A DNA stretch of 64,000 nt, taken from NCBI RefSeq assembly GCF_000496755.2, contig NZ_AYKS02000053.1:55026-119025 (forward strand). Direction: 5' to 3'. This DNA comes from Serratia sp. DD3. Its GTDB lineage: Bacteria > Pseudomonadota > Gammaproteobacteria > Enterobacterales > Enterobacteriaceae. A program made the position numbers and the translations under genes. The notes beneath the pieces are model-generated. The model was not told where the DNA came from, searched no databases, and was given only the letters and a program-made list of their open reading frames with translations. Positions 1 to 9,606 of the stretch are shown here, piece by piece (position 1 is the first letter of the stretch; each line of letters starts with the position of its first letter).

Positions 1-742
1 CTTGCGCCACAAAATAATAGTGCAGCGTCCGGCGGGTACCTCGCTGACCTCGGTCACCCTTCAGCCGGGTAAGTAGCGACGTTTTGGTCTGGTTAAGCAT
101 CGCCACCAGCGTGCTGTTGGCCATGGCAACCTCTAACCAAGGGCGTTCGTCACGGTATTCGCCATCGGGATCAAACAGATTGGCTTTGGCATCTAAATAG
201 TTCGCCAACTGTTGATAACAGCGGGCCAGGTTTTCCTGTAATGGTTTGATGGGAAAAAGTAAATGCCCCAGCAGAGCCAGCAGGTTATACCCGATGGCAC
301 CGATAAGCAGCAGAACAGGTTGCTGATACCAGGTGTCATACATTGATGTGCCGAGCATGGTATAGATAGAAATTAACAACGCACCAAAGGCGATGGTGGC
401 ATAACGTTGCCCCAAGGCTCCCAGCAGAATAAAAGCACAGGTTGAGGTGATTAACCCCAGAGCGAACCACCAGGGATAAGGGAAGAGTAATTCGATTGAT
501 GCTGAAGCAAGAAAAAAGCACAACAGCGTAATCAACAGATTACGCAGCCGCCCTGCCAGCCGATCATCCAGGTCCGTTAACGCGGCAGCGACCACCCCCA
601 AAGTGAGAGGAATGGTCAGCTTCGGGCTGCCCAACCACCAAGGAACGGCGGAAGCACCTGCCAACGCAATAAAAATGCGCAGATTATAAAGCAGGTTGCT
701 GTTATAGATATAACGGCGAATTGCCAGTGCTAAAGCGAGCAC
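1..742 (-). CDS. yccS: YccS-type inner-membrane protein, N-terminal part (runs off left edge)
   Basis: Reading the minus strand from a GTG at 742 gives about 247 residues with no stop before the window edge. The translation matches the N-terminal half of E. coli YccS: an early segment PWWLGSPKLTIPLTLG, then ALTDLDDRLAGRLRNL, then a LNQTKTSLLTRL stretch. Several hydrophobic helices alternate with short loops, as in this FUSC-like family of inner-membrane proteins, whose function is not settled. The GTG start is chosen because GGAG stands six bases upstream and there is no earlier ATG. It follows yccF by 27 bases on the same strand, the same order as in E. coli, so the two are probably co-transcribed. 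The C-terminal part lies outside the window. Confidence 0.88.
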   Translation of the reverse strand, partial: MLALALAIRRYIYNSNLLYNLRIFIALAGASAVPWWLGSPKLTIPLTLGVVAAALTDLDDRLAGRLRNLLITLLCFFLASASIELLFPYPWWFALGLITSTCAFILLGALGQRYATIAFGALLISIYTMLGTSMYDTWYQQPVLLLIGAIGYNLLALLGHLLFPIKPLQENLARCYQQLANYLDAKANLFDPDGEYRDERPWLEVAMANSTLVAMLNQTKTSLLTRLKGDRGQRGTRRTLHYYFVAQ

Positions 743-769
743 AACAAGCTCCTGAACGGCGAGCGATAA

Positions 770-1222
770 TTAGCGCTGATGATACTGGCGGCGGGCATTT
801 TCTGAACGTACGACTTGCGCCATCTCAACAGAAACCACACGACGACCTACCGGCCAAAGCGCGATGGCAGCAATCTTGAAATTAGTGATCCCAATAGGAA
901 TGCCAATAATGGTCAAGCACTGCGTGATACCCGCCGCAATGTGTAACAAACAGAGCCACCAGCCGAACAGGACAAACCAGAAAATATTTAATAACGTCCC
1001 CCCTGAGGCCAGCAGAATGTTGCGTTTTTCTGGGTATAACTCATCAACACTGATCACCTCGTTGCCAAACGGCAAGAAGGAAATTTTGGTGATCTCCCAA
1101 CAAGAGCGGGTCAATGGCAGGGTAAAGATCAGAATAATGGTGAAAAAGGTGGCAATGAGCCAACCTAGCGTGGTTAAGACGCCACCCAAGACAAAGTTAA
1201 GAATATTCAATACAGTACGCAT
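770..1222 (-). CDS. yccF: YccF inner-membrane protein
   Basis: The product is a 150-residue membrane protein of the YccF family (DUF307 repeat). It begins MRTVLNILNFVLGG and carries the conserved ends LPFGNEVISVDEL and LWPVGRRVVSVE. Two copies of a related helix-loop unit (around residues 5-60 and 75-135) are visible, as expected for the family. A start three codons upstream (1231) is possible, but the MRTVLN start matches the E. coli protein. Function is unknown; it lies immediately upstream of yccS and divergent from helD, as in E. coli. Confidence 0.9.
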   Translation of the reverse strand: MRTVLNILNFVLGGVLTTLGWLIATFFTIILIFTLPLTRSCWEITKISFLPFGNEVISVDELYPEKRNILLASGGTLLNIFWFVLFGWWLCLLHIAAGITQCLTIIGIPIGITNFKIAAIALWPVGRRVVSVEMAQVVRSENARRQYHQR

Positions 1223-1432
1223 AATCGTCATTTTCCTCTAATGATGGTGCGATAAAAATGCGGAGATACCTGCTGCCAGCCAGATTCCTGGGGCCTGATG
1301 CGCTTCTGGCTGCAAGTAACCTAAATCTGCGTATATTTAGAGAGGCATTCTACTTTTTTTAACACTAGAGTGTCATGGCTTATCGCAGGTAAACTGGTGA
1401 TATTAATCTCAACATAATCACGGCATCAGCAT

Positions 1433-3487
1433 ATGGAACTCAAAGCGACATCGCTGGGTAAACACCTGGCACAGCACCCATACAACCGAGTGCGGTTGTT
1501 GCATGCTGGTGTTGAGGTAAGTGGGGACAAGCATGAATACCTTATTCCCTTTAACCAGTTAATACAGGTTCGCTGTAAGCGGGGCATCGTCTGGGGTGAG
1601 TTGGAGTTTGAACTACCAGATGAAAAAGTCGTTCGCCTGCATGGGACTGAATGGCAGGAAACCCAGCGTTTTTATCATCATTTACAGCATTCCTGGCAGC
1701 AATGGAGTGTTGAGATGAGTGAGATCTGCGCAAGCGTATTGCAGGAACAGGTTGATCATATCCAGCATATTGAACAACAGGATAAGTGGTTCAAGCTGGC
1801 CGAATTAGGCAAATTGCAACAGCAGATCCGTCAGGCGTTTAGTGCGTTACCGATGCCAGTGGTGCGTCTTGAGGAATTTGAACTCTGTCGCGACAACTAT
1901 CACCGGTGTCAGCAATGGTTACAGCAGGGGCGGCGCAAAGTGGAACAGCGCAATCTGCGCTGGAGCGAACGTATGCTGGTCACCCATCAAGATTTTTTCC
2001 AGACTATTGAAACATCCCCGTTGAATGAGTCACAACGCCGGGCGGTTGTGAATGGGGAAGATGCGGTGTTGGTGCTTGCCGGGGCCGGCAGTGGTAAAAC
2101 CTCGGTATTGGTTGCTCGGGTGGGGTGGTTGCTGCTCAGGCAAGAGGCTGAACCGGAACAGATTTTGATGCTGGCATTCGGGCGTAAAGCAGCTGAAGAG
2201 ATGAACGAGCGGATTGCGCAACGGTTAGGGAGTGTGGCTGTTCAGGCTAAAACTTTCCATGCATTGGCATTGCAGATTATTCAGCAGGGGAGCCGTAAAG
2301 CCCCCAAGATCAGTCAACTCGAGAGCGATACCCATGCGCGTCGTGCGCTGCTGATAAAAAACTGGCAGCAACAATGCAGCGACAAAAAAGTGCAGGCAAA
2401 GGGTTGGCGTCAGTGGTTAAGTGAAGAATTGGAGTGGGAAATCCCCGAGGGGGATTTTTGGCACGACACACATTTAGCGGATCGCCTGGGTAGCCGTTTG
2501 GAACGTTGGGTCGGGCTGATGCGTACCCATGGGGGTAGCCAAGCGGAAATGATTGAGCAGGCGGATGAAGAGAGCCGTGATCTCTTTACCAAACGTATCC
2601 GATTAATGGCACCATTACTCAAAGCGTGGAAAACTGCCTTAAAAGATGAAGGTGCGGTGGATTTCCCCGGGTTGATCCATCAGGCGGTGAATATTCTGGA
2701 AAAGGGGCGCTTTATTACCCCCTGGAAGCATATTCTGGTGGATGAGTTTCAGGATATTTCGCCACAACGTGCGCAATTGTTGGCGGCGTTGCGCAAGCAG
2801 AATAAGTGCACCAGTTTGTTTGCCGTAGGTGACGATTGGCAAGCGATTTATCGTTTCAGTGGCGCTGAGTTGTCGTTAACCACTGCGTTTGCAGAGAATT
2901 TTGGTGAGGGAACCCAATGCGCGTTAGATACCAGCTATCGCTTTAATGACCGCATTGGGGACGTTGCCAACACCTTTGTTCAGCAGAATCCTTATCAATT
3001 GAAAAAAGCACTGAATAGCCTGAGCAAAGGGAATAAAAAGTCGGTGGTTATTCTGCCGCAGGAACAACTGGAAGCCTTATTGGACAAACTCAGTGGCTAT
3101 GCGCTACCCGATGCGCGTATTTTGCTGTTGGCCCGTTATCACCATCTCAAGCCTGAAATCTTGCAAAAAGCGGTGACACGCTGGCCCAAATTGAATATTG
3201 AGTTTATGACTATCCATGCCAGCAAAGGGCAGCAGGCAGACTACGTAATTATTACCGGTCTCTGTGATGGTTATGATGGTTTCCCGGCGGCGGCGCGTGA
3301 ATCTATTCTTGAAGCGGTATTATTACCTCAACCTGAGAATTTCCCTGAGGCGGAAGAGCGGCGTTTGCTGTATGTCGCGTTGACCCGTGCCAGGCACCAG
3401 GTTTGGTTAATGCAAGATCCCGCTAACCCTTCAGTATTTGTTGAGCAGCTACAGGATATCGGTGTACCGGTACAGCGAAAACCTTAA
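1433..3487 (+). CDS. helD: DNA helicase IV (HelD)
   Basis: A 684-residue superfamily-1 3'-to-5' DNA helicase, the same length as E. coli HelD. The N-terminal 190 residues are the HelD-specific domain (MELKATSLGKHLAQHP). The Walker A motif LAGAGSGKTSVL is near residue 217, the Walker B/motif II VDEFQD near 438, motif III VGDDWQAIYRFSGA near 467, motif V FMTIHASKGQQADYV near 595 and motif VI YVALTRARH near 645. All catalytic motifs are intact. It is divergent from yccF and convergent with mgsA, the arrangement seen in E. coli. Known role of the family: DNA unwinding in recombination and repair. Confidence 0.97.
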   Translation: MELKATSLGKHLAQHPYNRVRLLHAGVEVSGDKHEYLIPFNQLIQVRCKRGIVWGELEFELPDEKVVRLHGTEWQETQRFYHHLQHSWQQWSVEMSEICASVLQEQVDHIQHIEQQDKWFKLAELGKLQQQIRQAFSALPMPVVRLEEFELCRDNYHRCQQWLQQGRRKVEQRNLRWSERMLVTHQDFFQTIETSPLNESQRRAVVNGEDAVLVLAGAGSGKTSVLVARVGWLLLRQEAEPEQILMLAFGRKAAEEMNERIAQRLGSVAVQAKTFHALALQIIQQGSRKAPKISQLESDTHARRALLIKNWQQQCSDKKVQAKGWRQWLSEELEWEIPEGDFWHDTHLADRLGSRLERWVGLMRTHGGSQAEMIEQADEESRDLFTKRIRLMAPLLKAWKTALKDEGAVDFPGLIHQAVNILEKGRFITPWKHILVDEFQDISPQRAQLLAALRKQNKCTSLFAVGDDWQAIYRFSGAELSLTTAFAENFGEGTQCALDTSYRFNDRIGDVANTFVQQNPYQLKKALNSLSKGNKKSVVILPQEQLEALLDKLSGYALPDARILLLARYHHLKPEILQKAVTRWPKLNIEFMTIHASKGQQADYVIITGLCDGYDGFPAAARESILEAVLLPQPENFPEAEERRLLYVALTRARHQVWLMQDPANPSVFVEQLQDIGVPVQRKP

Positions 3488-3511
3488 ATGACTGGTCTAG
3501 TGACCAGATAA

Positions 3512-3540
3512 ATTCAAGCTGCAGCAACTGCAGCTTGAAT
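3512..3540. terminator. Perfect hairpin between convergent helD and mgsA
   Basis: A 13-bp perfect inverted repeat with a 3-nt loop (ATTCAAGCTGCAG / CTGCAGCTTGAAT) fills the gap between the two convergent genes. There is no clear T-run on either side, so it may be a dispersed palindromic repeat rather than a classic intrinsic terminator; similar ATTCAA-beginning sequences occur elsewhere in the window. A smaller hairpin (CTGGTC/GACCAG) lies just before it at about 3492-3507. Confidence 0.5.
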
Positions 3541-3550
3541 GGTGATTGGC

Positions 3551-4012
3551 CTATTTCTGCAGGCGTGCTGCGAGGTACTTATCATAATCAGGTATGGCTA
3601 TATCGACTTTGCTATTAAAGAAGGATGAGTCAATAAGAAAGTCAGCAGTTGAGCGGTTGGTGGCTACCGGAATGTTCCAGACTGTCGCCAAGCGCAGCAA
3701 GGCTTTTACATCAGGGTCGTGGGGTACTGCATTGAGCGGATCCCAGAAAAAGATCAAAATATCAATCTTGCCTTCGGAAATCAGTGCACCAACTTGTTGG
3801 TCTCCCCCCATTGGGCCACTCAACATGCTTTGCACTGGAATACCGCTGGCCCGCTGGATCAGACCGCCGGTGGTACCGGTGGCATAAAGTTTATGTTGCA
3901 TGAGTTGAGCTTGGTGGTCTTCAACCCATTTCAGTAAGGCATGTTTGCAATGATCGTGTGCAACCAGCGCAATATGCTTGCATACAGCGAGTGTGCGAGT
4001 GGTTTGTTCCAT
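3551..4012 (-). CDS. mgsA: Methylglyoxal synthase
   Basis: A 153-residue protein that converts dihydroxyacetone phosphate to methylglyoxal and phosphate in the cytoplasm, a bypass of lower glycolysis when phosphate is limiting. The N-terminal [12 protein letters not shown], the phosphate-binding [13 protein letters not shown] and the catalytic segment [12 protein letters not shown] are all present, as is the conserved FFWDPL. Length equals the family standard. AAGGAAAC stands upstream of the ATG. It is in its conserved position between helD and yccU. Confidence 0.97.
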   Translation of the reverse strand: MEQTTRTLAVCKHIALVAHDHCKHALLKWVEDHQAQLMQHKLYATGTTGGLIQRASGIPVQSMLSGPMGGDQQVGALISEGKIDILIFFWDPLNAVPHDPDVKALLRLATVWNIPVATNRSTADFLIDSSFFNSKVDIAIPDYDKYLAARLQK

Positions 4013-4250
4013 GTTGGTTTCCTTGGCAAATCAGATGGTTTTCCACAGATTACTGAAACTGTATTTCACTGCCTAGCATTAACCGGGGCAAAACGAAAAT
4101 AAACAGAGGGAGGCTGAGGAAAAGTCGAGTATCTGTGCGTAGCAAGCACCACCGCCCTTGCATGAACGGGATACAACAAATTTTAGCAGTTACAGTTCCT
4201 TCGGTTACACTGAATGGACAGCATTCTTATCAAAGTACCAGGAGCTAAAC

Positions 4251-4664
4251 ATGCAAGATCAAGAAATTGCAGATGTACTGAAACAAGTAAAGACCATTGC
4301 GTTGGTCGGGGCCAGTGATAACCCAAGCCGCCCAAGCTACCATGTGATGGCTTATCTGCAGGCTCAGGGTTATCAAATTACGCCAGTGAGCCCAAAATTG
4401 GCTGGGCAAATATTACTGGGTCAACAAGTTTATGCCACCTTGGCGGATATTCCCTATCCTGTTGATATGGTAGATGTGTTCCGTAATGGGGAAGCGGCTT
4501 ACGGTGTGGCGCAAGACGCAATTGCCATTGGTACCAAGGTGTTGTGGTTACAGATTGGGGTGATCAACGAACAGGCTGCGGTACTGGCAAGAGCGGCGGG
4601 AATAAAAGTGATTATGGATCGTTGCCCGAAAATTGAGATCCCACGTTTAGGTCTGGAACATTGA
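4251..4664 (+). CDS. yccU: CoA-binding protein YccU
   Basis: A 137-residue single-domain protein with a Rossmann-type CoA-binding fold. TIALVGASDNPSRPSY near residue 15 is the nucleotide-binding loop, and VDMVDVFRNGE and MDRCPKIEIPRL are family signatures. The ATG at 4251 is chosen over upstream starts because it is preceded by AGGAG and gives the E. coli length. The ligand is inferred from the fold; no enzymatic role is established. It converges on hspQ across a shared terminator. Confidence 0.93.
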   Translation: MQDQEIADVLKQVKTIALVGASDNPSRPSYHVMAYLQAQGYQITPVSPKLAGQILLGQQVYATLADIPYPVDMVDVFRNGEAAYGVAQDAIAIGTKVLWLQIGVINEQAAVLARAAGIKVIMDRCPKIEIPRLGLEH

Positions 4665-4677
4665 TTGAACAAATAAT

Positions 4678-4702
4678 AAGGGCTTAACATCATTAAGCCC
4701 TT
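4678..4702. terminator. Bidirectional terminator between yccU and hspQ
   Basis: A 10-bp perfect stem (AAGGGCTTAA / TTAAGCCCTT) with a 5-nt loop lies between the two convergent genes. It is followed on the plus strand by TACGTTTG and on the minus strand by ATTATTTG, so both ends are only moderately T-rich. Confidence 0.7.
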
Positions 4703-4727
4703 ACGTTTGTATGTCAGGTTTTGGTGT

Positions 4728-5045
4728 TTAGTTGCGTAATCGCGGTGCCAGTAATTGACTGCGAATGGATGCCGCCAATTCGTCTAATGACGGTTGCTCT
4801 GGGTGGGCATCTTGCTCTTCACCGGCCAATTGCACCTCTGCCAGATAGGTATGAACGGGCATCCCTTCTTCATCTTCCATTACGACGTGATACCAAGGAG
4901 CAAAACGTAACTCATCATTAGCAGCGATCTCGTCTGCTTTGGGTTGTTCTAGCGAGTATTGTGGGTCGATATCAATAACGACACCTAAATACCCAAGCAG
5001 TTTATGACGAACCTGCTGTCCGATACCAAATTTGCTGGCAATCAT
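4728..5045 (-). CDS. hspQ: Heat shock protein HspQ
   Basis: A 105-residue protein almost colinear with E. coli HspQ: it starts [19 protein letters not shown] and ends [10 protein letters not shown], with the conserved PWYHVVMED centre. In E. coli HspQ is a heat-induced factor that affects DnaA stability and acts as a Lon specificity enhancer. The start at 5045 is chosen by homology; in-frame upstream sequence is not HspQ-like. Gene order yccU-hspQ-rlmI is conserved. Confidence 0.95.
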   Translation of the reverse strand: MIASKFGIGQQVRHKLLGYLGVVIDIDPQYSLEQPKADEIAANDELRFAPWYHVVMEDEEGMPVHTYLAEVQLAGEEQDAHPEQPSLDELAASIRSQLLAPRLRN

Positions 5046-5193
5046 GATGGCCCCCTGAGGAACAATGTTTTGCATTTTATACCTATGATAATTCAAACTG
5101 CCGGTCGCCGCCTTGCAGCATACAAAGCGGAGCACACCTGGCACAACTGAAAACTCATAAGTTATACATAAGGGCAAAACAACGTATTTCAAG

Positions 5194-6378
5194 TCACATC
5201 ACCCGGCAAGCAAACCCTTTTAGGTATAACCCTTCAGGATAGGTCGCAATCACTGGGTGATCTGCAGCTTGTCGGAACTGCTCTATAAATTGTATATCAC
5301 ATCCGGCATCTAGAGCGGCGTCAGCCAAAATTTTCTGGAACAAGTCTGTTGGCATCAGGCCAGAGCAAGAGAAGCTGAGCAGGGTCCCGCCTGGGTTTAA
5401 CAGCTGTAGTGCTAACATATTGATATCTTTATAACCACGACAAGCACCCGCCAACTGATTTTTGTTTTCCACAAATTTAGGTGGATCCATGATGATCAGA
5501 TCAAATTTTTCGCCTTGCGCACGGTAATTACGCAGCAGTTGAAAAACATCATCACGTATAAACAGGGCTTTGTTGAGATCCAATTGGTTCAGTTCGACGT
5601 TCTGCTGGGCAATATCCAGTGCCGCCTGTGAGGTATCGACACTAATGACTTGCTTACAACCGCCCATCAGCGCAGCAACAGCAAATGCGCCGGTATAAGA
5701 AAAGCAGTTCAGTACACGGCGACCAGAAGAATAGTGACGTGCCGCTAAACGACTATCACGTTGGTCAAGATAAAAACCCGTTTTATGGCCTTGCTGAATA
5801 TCAACCAATAGCTTAAGGCCATGTTCAGTAATCGGCAGCAGAGCAGGGGGGAGCTCACCCAAGATAGGGCCTTGTGCCAGTGGCAAGCCTTCTTTCTTAC
5901 GCACGGCAACATCTGAACGATCATAGATGGCACAGTCCGGGTAGCAATGCTGTAGCGCAGAGATGAGAGTGGCTCGCTGGTATTCTGCTCCGGCGGAAAG
6001 TAACTGCAAAACCAGAAAGTTTTGGAAGCGATCAATGGTTATCCCTGGCATCCCGTCAGACTCACCGGCAATCAGACGATAACTGTCCAGCCCATCACGT
6101 TGGGCCAGCCAATCACGCCAATGTTGCGCTTGTTGCAAGCGGCGAACAAAGAACGCCATGTCGATGGCTTCATCCGGTTGAAAACTCCAGATACGAGCAC
6201 GGATTTGCGATTGCGGTGAATAGGCCCCCCGAGCCAGCCATTTTCCTTGGTGATCGCAGATGTCGATGGTTTCACCAGAAAGCGGTTTGCCTTCAACACG
6301 CTCAACAGCGCCTGAGAAAATCCACGGGTGGTGGCGAAGTAAGGATTTTTCACGTCCTTTAGCAAGATACAGGCGCAT
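5194..6378 (-). CDS. rlmI: 23S rRNA m5C1962 methyltransferase RlmI
   Basis: A 394-residue SAM-dependent methyltransferase that modifies C1962 of 23S rRNA. An N-terminal PUA domain (residues about 1-75, [21 protein letters not shown]) precedes a central domain and a Rossmann-like catalytic domain. [15 protein letters not shown] near 222 is the SAM motif and IIMDPPKFV near 298 is the catalytic NPP-like motif; SFSCSG near 336 carries the expected cysteine. Length is close to E. coli RlmI (396). An in-place neighbour of hspQ and yccX. Confidence 0.95.
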   Translation of the reverse strand: MRLYLAKGREKSLLRHHPWIFSGAVERVEGKPLSGETIDICDHQGKWLARGAYSPQSQIRARIWSFQPDEAIDMAFFVRRLQQAQHWRDWLAQRDGLDSYRLIAGESDGMPGITIDRFQNFLVLQLLSAGAEYQRATLISALQHCYPDCAIYDRSDVAVRKKEGLPLAQGPILGELPPALLPITEHGLKLLVDIQQGHKTGFYLDQRDSRLAARHYSSGRRVLNCFSYTGAFAVAALMGGCKQVISVDTSQAALDIAQQNVELNQLDLNKALFIRDDVFQLLRNYRAQGEKFDLIIMDPPKFVENKNQLAGACRGYKDINMLALQLLNPGGTLLSFSCSGLMPTDLFQKILADAALDAGCDIQFIEQFRQAADHPVIATYPEGLYLKGFACRVM

Positions 6379-6487
6379 AATTTTTGCTCTTTAAATTAAA
6401 TTTTTCAAATAGATAGATTAACTACCACTGACGGAACCTGATGATAAAGTCAATCAATACCGTCAACAGCACGAAAGATGAGAAGGG

Positions 6488-6616
6488 CTAAAAACGGACA
6501 CCGGAACCAACACCAATGGTGGCCGAACTACCGCCACTACCACCAGAAGCCGATACCCCCACCGAGGCACACCCCGTAAGCAGCATGGCTAAAACCGCAC
6601 AGACTATGATTTTCAT
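6488..6616 (-). CDS. Small lipoprotein, unknown function
   Basis: A 42-residue peptide with a type II signal sequence: MKIIVCAVLAMLLTGCASVG, where LTGC is the lipobox and C17 the expected lipidated cysteine. The mature part is only about 26 residues and consists of Gly/Ser/Val (GVSASGGSGGSSATIGVGSG). AAAGGGGA stands seven bases before the ATG. Serine at +3 after the cysteine does not suggest inner-membrane retention. I do not recognise a family with a known function; similar tiny Gly/Ser-rich lipoproteins are common in Enterobacterales. Confidence 0.72.
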   Translation of the reverse strand: MKIIVCAVLAMLLTGCASVGVSASGGSGGSSATIGVGSGVRF

Positions 6617-6723
6617 AAAATCCCCTTTGGTTGATGGCGGCCATACAGCAAGTAACTGGGGATTAAGCGCATATAACAGCAATAATCCTGCGATAGCCTA
6701 CTATCTTCTATTTTAACTGCAAT

Positions 6724-6759
6724 TATGCCCATACTCTAAATAATTCGAGTATGGGCATA
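6724..6759. terminator. Hairpin in the 322-bp gap before yccX
   Basis: A perfect 13-bp stem (TATGCCCATACTC / GAGTATGGGCATA) with a 10-nt loop, followed by AAAAATC on the plus strand and A/T-rich on the other. The rest of the gap 6617-6938 holds the promoter regions of the small lipoprotein and yccX; no further gene is supported. Confidence 0.55.
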
Positions 6760-6938
6760 AAAATCTAAAAATCGTCAGCTATAGAGTCGGCTATGCTGAG
6801 AGGGTCGCCTCTAGCGGCAAGCATTTTTGACGTCACAGTAGTCCTGCATTTTCTAAATGTTTTCATGGTAGGGAAAGGGGTTAACTGGCATAAATAATAG
6901 CCAGACGATAAATAGAAGACATTGAGTAGGAGCCGGTC

Positions 6939-7217
6939 ATGCCACAAGTTTGTATCGCTGCTTATATCTACGGGGTCGTACAAGGGGTGGGATTTCGCTA
7001 TCACACCCAGCACCAAGCCACCGCTTTAGGACTTACGGGTTACGCGCGTAATCTTGACGATGGTAGTGTAGAAGTCCTCGCCTGTGGTGATAGAGAGGCG
7101 GTTGATCATCTAATAGCCTGGTTAGAAAATGGTGGCCCCCGCAGCGCCCGGATAGAACGTGTGCTGGTGGAGCCGCGAGGGGTAACTGAATATAAGGGGT
7201 TTGGTATCCGCTATTAG
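6939..7217 (+). CDS. yccX: Acylphosphatase
   Basis: A 92-residue acylphosphatase that hydrolyses carboxyl-phosphate bonds of acyl phosphates. The catalytic signature [17 protein letters not shown] (residues about 11-27) contains the arginine that binds phosphate, and the catalytic asparagine lies in [25 protein letters not shown] stands before the ATG. Convergent with tusE with only three bases between the stop codons. Confidence 0.96.
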   Translation: MPQVCIAAYIYGVVQGVGFRYHTQHQATALGLTGYARNLDDGSVEVLACGDREAVDHLIAWLENGGPRSARIERVLVEPRGVTEYKGFGIRY

Positions 7218-7220
7218 CGT

Positions 7221-7550
7221 TTAGATGCATTTTACCGGTTTAGGTAACCCGGCAATTTTGGTTGCCTGTTTGGCTGGCCCCTTTGGGAACAGGCGATAAA
7301 GATAACGACTGCTGCCTTTCTCTTCGCCATATTTTTGCGCCATGGCTTTTACCAACATACGAATGGCGGGTGAGGTATTGAATTGCTGGTAGAAATCACG
7401 TACAAACCACACCACTTCCCAGTGTGCTTCGCTGAGTTCAATCTCTTCCTGTGCCGCCAGCAGAGGAGCAAGCCCTTCATGCCAGTCAGCGCTATTCTTT
7501 AGATAACCTTGGGCGTCAGTTTCAATAGCCTGACCTTCAAACACCAACAT
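7221..7550 (-). CDS. tusE: Sulfur-relay protein TusE
   Basis: A 109-residue DsrC/TusE-family protein, same length as in E. coli. It accepts sulfur from TusBCD and passes it to MnmA for 2-thiouridine synthesis on tRNA wobble positions. The invariant penultimate cysteine is in the C-terminal PKPVKCI, and the helix [20 protein letters not shown] is conserved. Conserved place between yccX and yccA. Confidence 0.97.
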   Translation of the reverse strand: MLVFEGQAIETDAQGYLKNSADWHEGLAPLLAAQEEIELSEAHWEVVWFVRDFYQQFNTSPAIRMLVKAMAQKYGEEKGSSRYLYRLFPKGPAKQATKIAGLPKPVKCI

Positions 7551-7611
7551 AATGCCTCAGCTAGGGATAATTTATCGCGGCCACCAGTTTAGCAAACTTT
7601 TGCGCAGGCAA

Positions 7612-7635
7612 AAATAAAGCCCCATATAGGGGCTT
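7612..7635 (-). terminator. Intrinsic terminator of yccA
   Basis: On the minus strand a 7-bp stem (AAGCCCC/GGGGCTT) with a 5-nt loop is followed by TATTTTTG, directly after the yccA stop. A typical Rho-independent terminator. Confidence 0.8.
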
Positions 7636-7655
7636 AGAGAAGTCGCTGATGGTGA

Positions 7656-8315
7656 TCAGTTGCTGCGTGCAAAACCGAGGATGCTCAACAGGCTGATAAA
7701 CATGTTATACAACGACACATACAGGCTTACTGTTGCGCGAATATAGTTGGTTTCGCCACCATGGATAATGTTACTGGTTTCCCACAGCATGGCACCAGCA
7801 GAGAACAGAATAAACAGGGCGCTGATTGCCAATTGCAGGGCAGGAATTTGCAGGAACAGGTTAGCGATAACCGCTACCAGTAACACCACAAAGCCAGCCA
7901 TCAACATACCAGACAGGAACGACATATCTTTACGCGTCGTCAGTACATAGGCTGAACAGCAGAAGAAAACCAGTGCTGTACCACCGAGTGCCACCATAAT
8001 CAGGTCGCCTGCACCTGCATTGAGGAACGAACTCAGAATCGGCCCAAGGGCATAACCCATAAAACCAGTAAAGGCGAAAGCAGCAACAATACCCGCTGGG
8101 CTATTGGCCAATTTATGGGTCAGGAACATCAAGCCATAAAAACCAGCCAGCATGAGTATCAGCCCAGGAGCAGGCAAGCCCAGCATGGTACTGGCGGTGG
8201 CGGTCAGCGCTGAAAAAGCCAGGGTCAGTGACAGTAGGAAATAGGTGTTACGCAGAACTTTATGCGTGCTTAGCAGCGAGTCGCGCGAGGAGGATGAGAC
8301 GACAATACGGTCCAT
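7656..8315 (-). CDS. yccA: Bax-inhibitor-1 family membrane protein YccA
   Basis: A 219-residue multi-spanning inner-membrane protein, identical in length to E. coli YccA, with about seven hydrophobic helices. Signature stretches are [16 protein letters not shown], the central [15 protein letters not shown] and [18 protein letters not shown] at the C-terminus. In E. coli YccA is both a substrate and a modulator of the FtsH protease. ATCATTATGGACCG marks the start, with AGAGA upstream. Confidence 0.96.
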   Translation of the reverse strand: MDRIVVSSSSRDSLLSTHKVLRNTYFLLSLTLAFSALTATASTMLGLPAPGLILMLAGFYGLMFLTHKLANSPAGIVAAFAFTGFMGYALGPILSSFLNAGAGDLIMVALGGTALVFFCCSAYVLTTRKDMSFLSGMLMAGFVVLLVAVIANLFLQIPALQLAISALFILFSAGAMLWETSNIIHGGETNYIRATVSLYVSLYNMFISLLSILGFARSN

Positions 8316-8544
8316 AATGATCTCTCTTATCAGGTCATCACAAAATTGTATATAATGATAGTCAGTGTTATCCGTTGATCATAGATTGTTTACTAATCTT
8401 TACCCTAAAGTAATCATAGAGTAAGTAATCAGCAATGGTTGGTGACTTCACCAGCAATCACTGACTAAAAGCGAGTTTTTCGTCTATTTGAGTGGTTTCA
8501 GGCTTTACAAGTGGATCAGCTCTGTTTATAGTTCGCTTCGTTGC

Positions 8545-8632
8545 GGAGGGGTGGCCGAGTGGCTGAAGGCAACGGTCTTGAAAACCGTCGACGGGAAACC
8601 GTTCCAGAGTTCGAATCTCTGCTCCTCCGCCA
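8545..8632 (+). tRNA. serT: tRNA-Ser (anticodon TGA)
   Basis: An 88-nt class II tRNA. The acceptor GGAGGGG pairs with CTCCTCC and is followed by encoded G-CCA. The anticodon loop CTTGAAA gives anticodon TGA (reads UCA/UCG). A long variable arm (CGACGGGAAACCGTT) and a T-loop TTCGAAT are present. Same location downstream of yccA as E. coli serT. The segment after it is not the hyaA operon found there in E. coli. Confidence 0.97.
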
Positions 8633-8640
8633 TATTCTGA

Positions 8641-8671
8641 CCCCAAGCTTTTAATGAGCTTGGGGTTTTTT
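8641..8671 (+). terminator. serT terminator
   Basis: A 9-bp perfect stem (CCCCAAGCT/AGCTTGGGG), 7-nt loop and a run of six T directly after tRNA-Ser. A strong intrinsic terminator. The following 280 bases up to darT hold no convincing gene; an open frame at 8654-8905 lacks a plausible start site and family signature. Confidence 0.9.
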
Positions 8672-8949
8672 GCTTTTATAGGTTTTAACTATTTCATTGG
8701 CTATTGGTTCTGGTTATTCTTGCTTGCTGTACATATGCTGACGAACTGGAGCACATTACGGCAAAAGCCTTTTGCGAAGGTAACCAGTCTGAGCCAGAGT
8801 CTCGGCACCGAATTCAGCAAAAATCCTCTCCGATATGGACAAGAAAATCCATACCTTGCATCCATCTCTGAAGAAAACACACCAACTAAACAGGGGATGA
8901 GGTAGGCGTTGTTAACCGGGAAAACCCGCCTAATATGAAAGGGAAATCT

Positions 8950-9606
8950 ATGGCTTATGACTACAGTGCCAGCCTCAACCCAGGAAAAGCCTTGATCTGG
9001 CGCATTGTTCATCGGGACAATATCCCATGGATACTGGACAATGGCCTGCACTGCGGCAACAGCCCGGTGCAGGCAGAAAACTGGATCAATATCGGCAACC
9101 CGGAGCTTATCGGCAAACGCGCTGGACATCCAGTGCCTGCCGGGATGAGGGGAACTCTGCATGACTATGTGCCATTTTACTTTACCCCCTTCTCGCCGAT
9201 GCTGATGAACATTAACAGTGGGCGTGGTGGCATTAAGCAACGCCCCAATGAAGAAATCGTCATTCTAGTCAGCGGTCTGCGGGACGTGGCGGCGCAAAAC
9301 GTCCCCTTCGTGTTTACCGACAGTCACGCCTACTATAACTGGGTTAACTACTACACCAGTCTGGACGACCTGAACCAGATCGACTGGCCGATATTACAGG
9401 GGCGGGACTTCCGTCGCGATCCAGACGATCCCGCCAAGTTTGAACGCTATCAGGCCGAAGCATTGATCTGGCAACACTGTCCCATCACATTGCTGGGTGG
9501 GATGATTTGTTACAACGACAGCGTCAGGTTACAATTAGAGCAATGGCTGTCGCAACGTAATCTGACAATGCCCGTTCACGCGCGGGCCGGGTGGTACTTC
9601 TCATGA
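8950..9606 (+). CDS. darT: DarT toxin, DNA ADP-ribosyltransferase
   Basis: A 218-residue DarT (formerly DUF4433) toxin closely resembling DarT of enteropathogenic E. coli, which transfers ADP-ribose from NAD+ to bases in single-stranded DNA and blocks replication. Positions known in that family are intact: Gly49 in NIGNPELIG and the catalytic Glu170 in [10 protein letters not shown]; the NAD-binding arginine loop RDFRRDPDD is also present. So nothing suggests inactivation. The ATG at 8950 follows AAAGGGAAATCT; an ATG 15 bases upstream is possible. The stop overlaps the darG start (ATGA), which couples toxin and antitoxin. It sits 318 bases behind tRNA-Ser in a variable segment, as expected of a defence-related cassette. 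Confidence 0.95.
   Translation: MAYDYSASLNPGKALIWRIVHRDNIPWILDNGLHCGNSPVQAENWINIGNPELIGKRAGHPVPAGMRGTLHDYVPFYFTPFSPMLMNINSGRGGIKQRPNEEIVILVSGLRDVAAQNVPFVFTDSHAYYNWVNYYTSLDDLNQIDWPILQGRDFRRDPDDPAKFERYQAEALIWQHCPITLLGGMICYNDSVRLQLEQWLSQRNLTMPVHARAGWYFS

Noticed and set aside
8654..8905. 83-codon open frame after the serT terminator
   Set aside because: Its start lies inside the terminator, it has no ribosome-binding site and no family signature; the hydrophobic start is due to the T-rich sequence.
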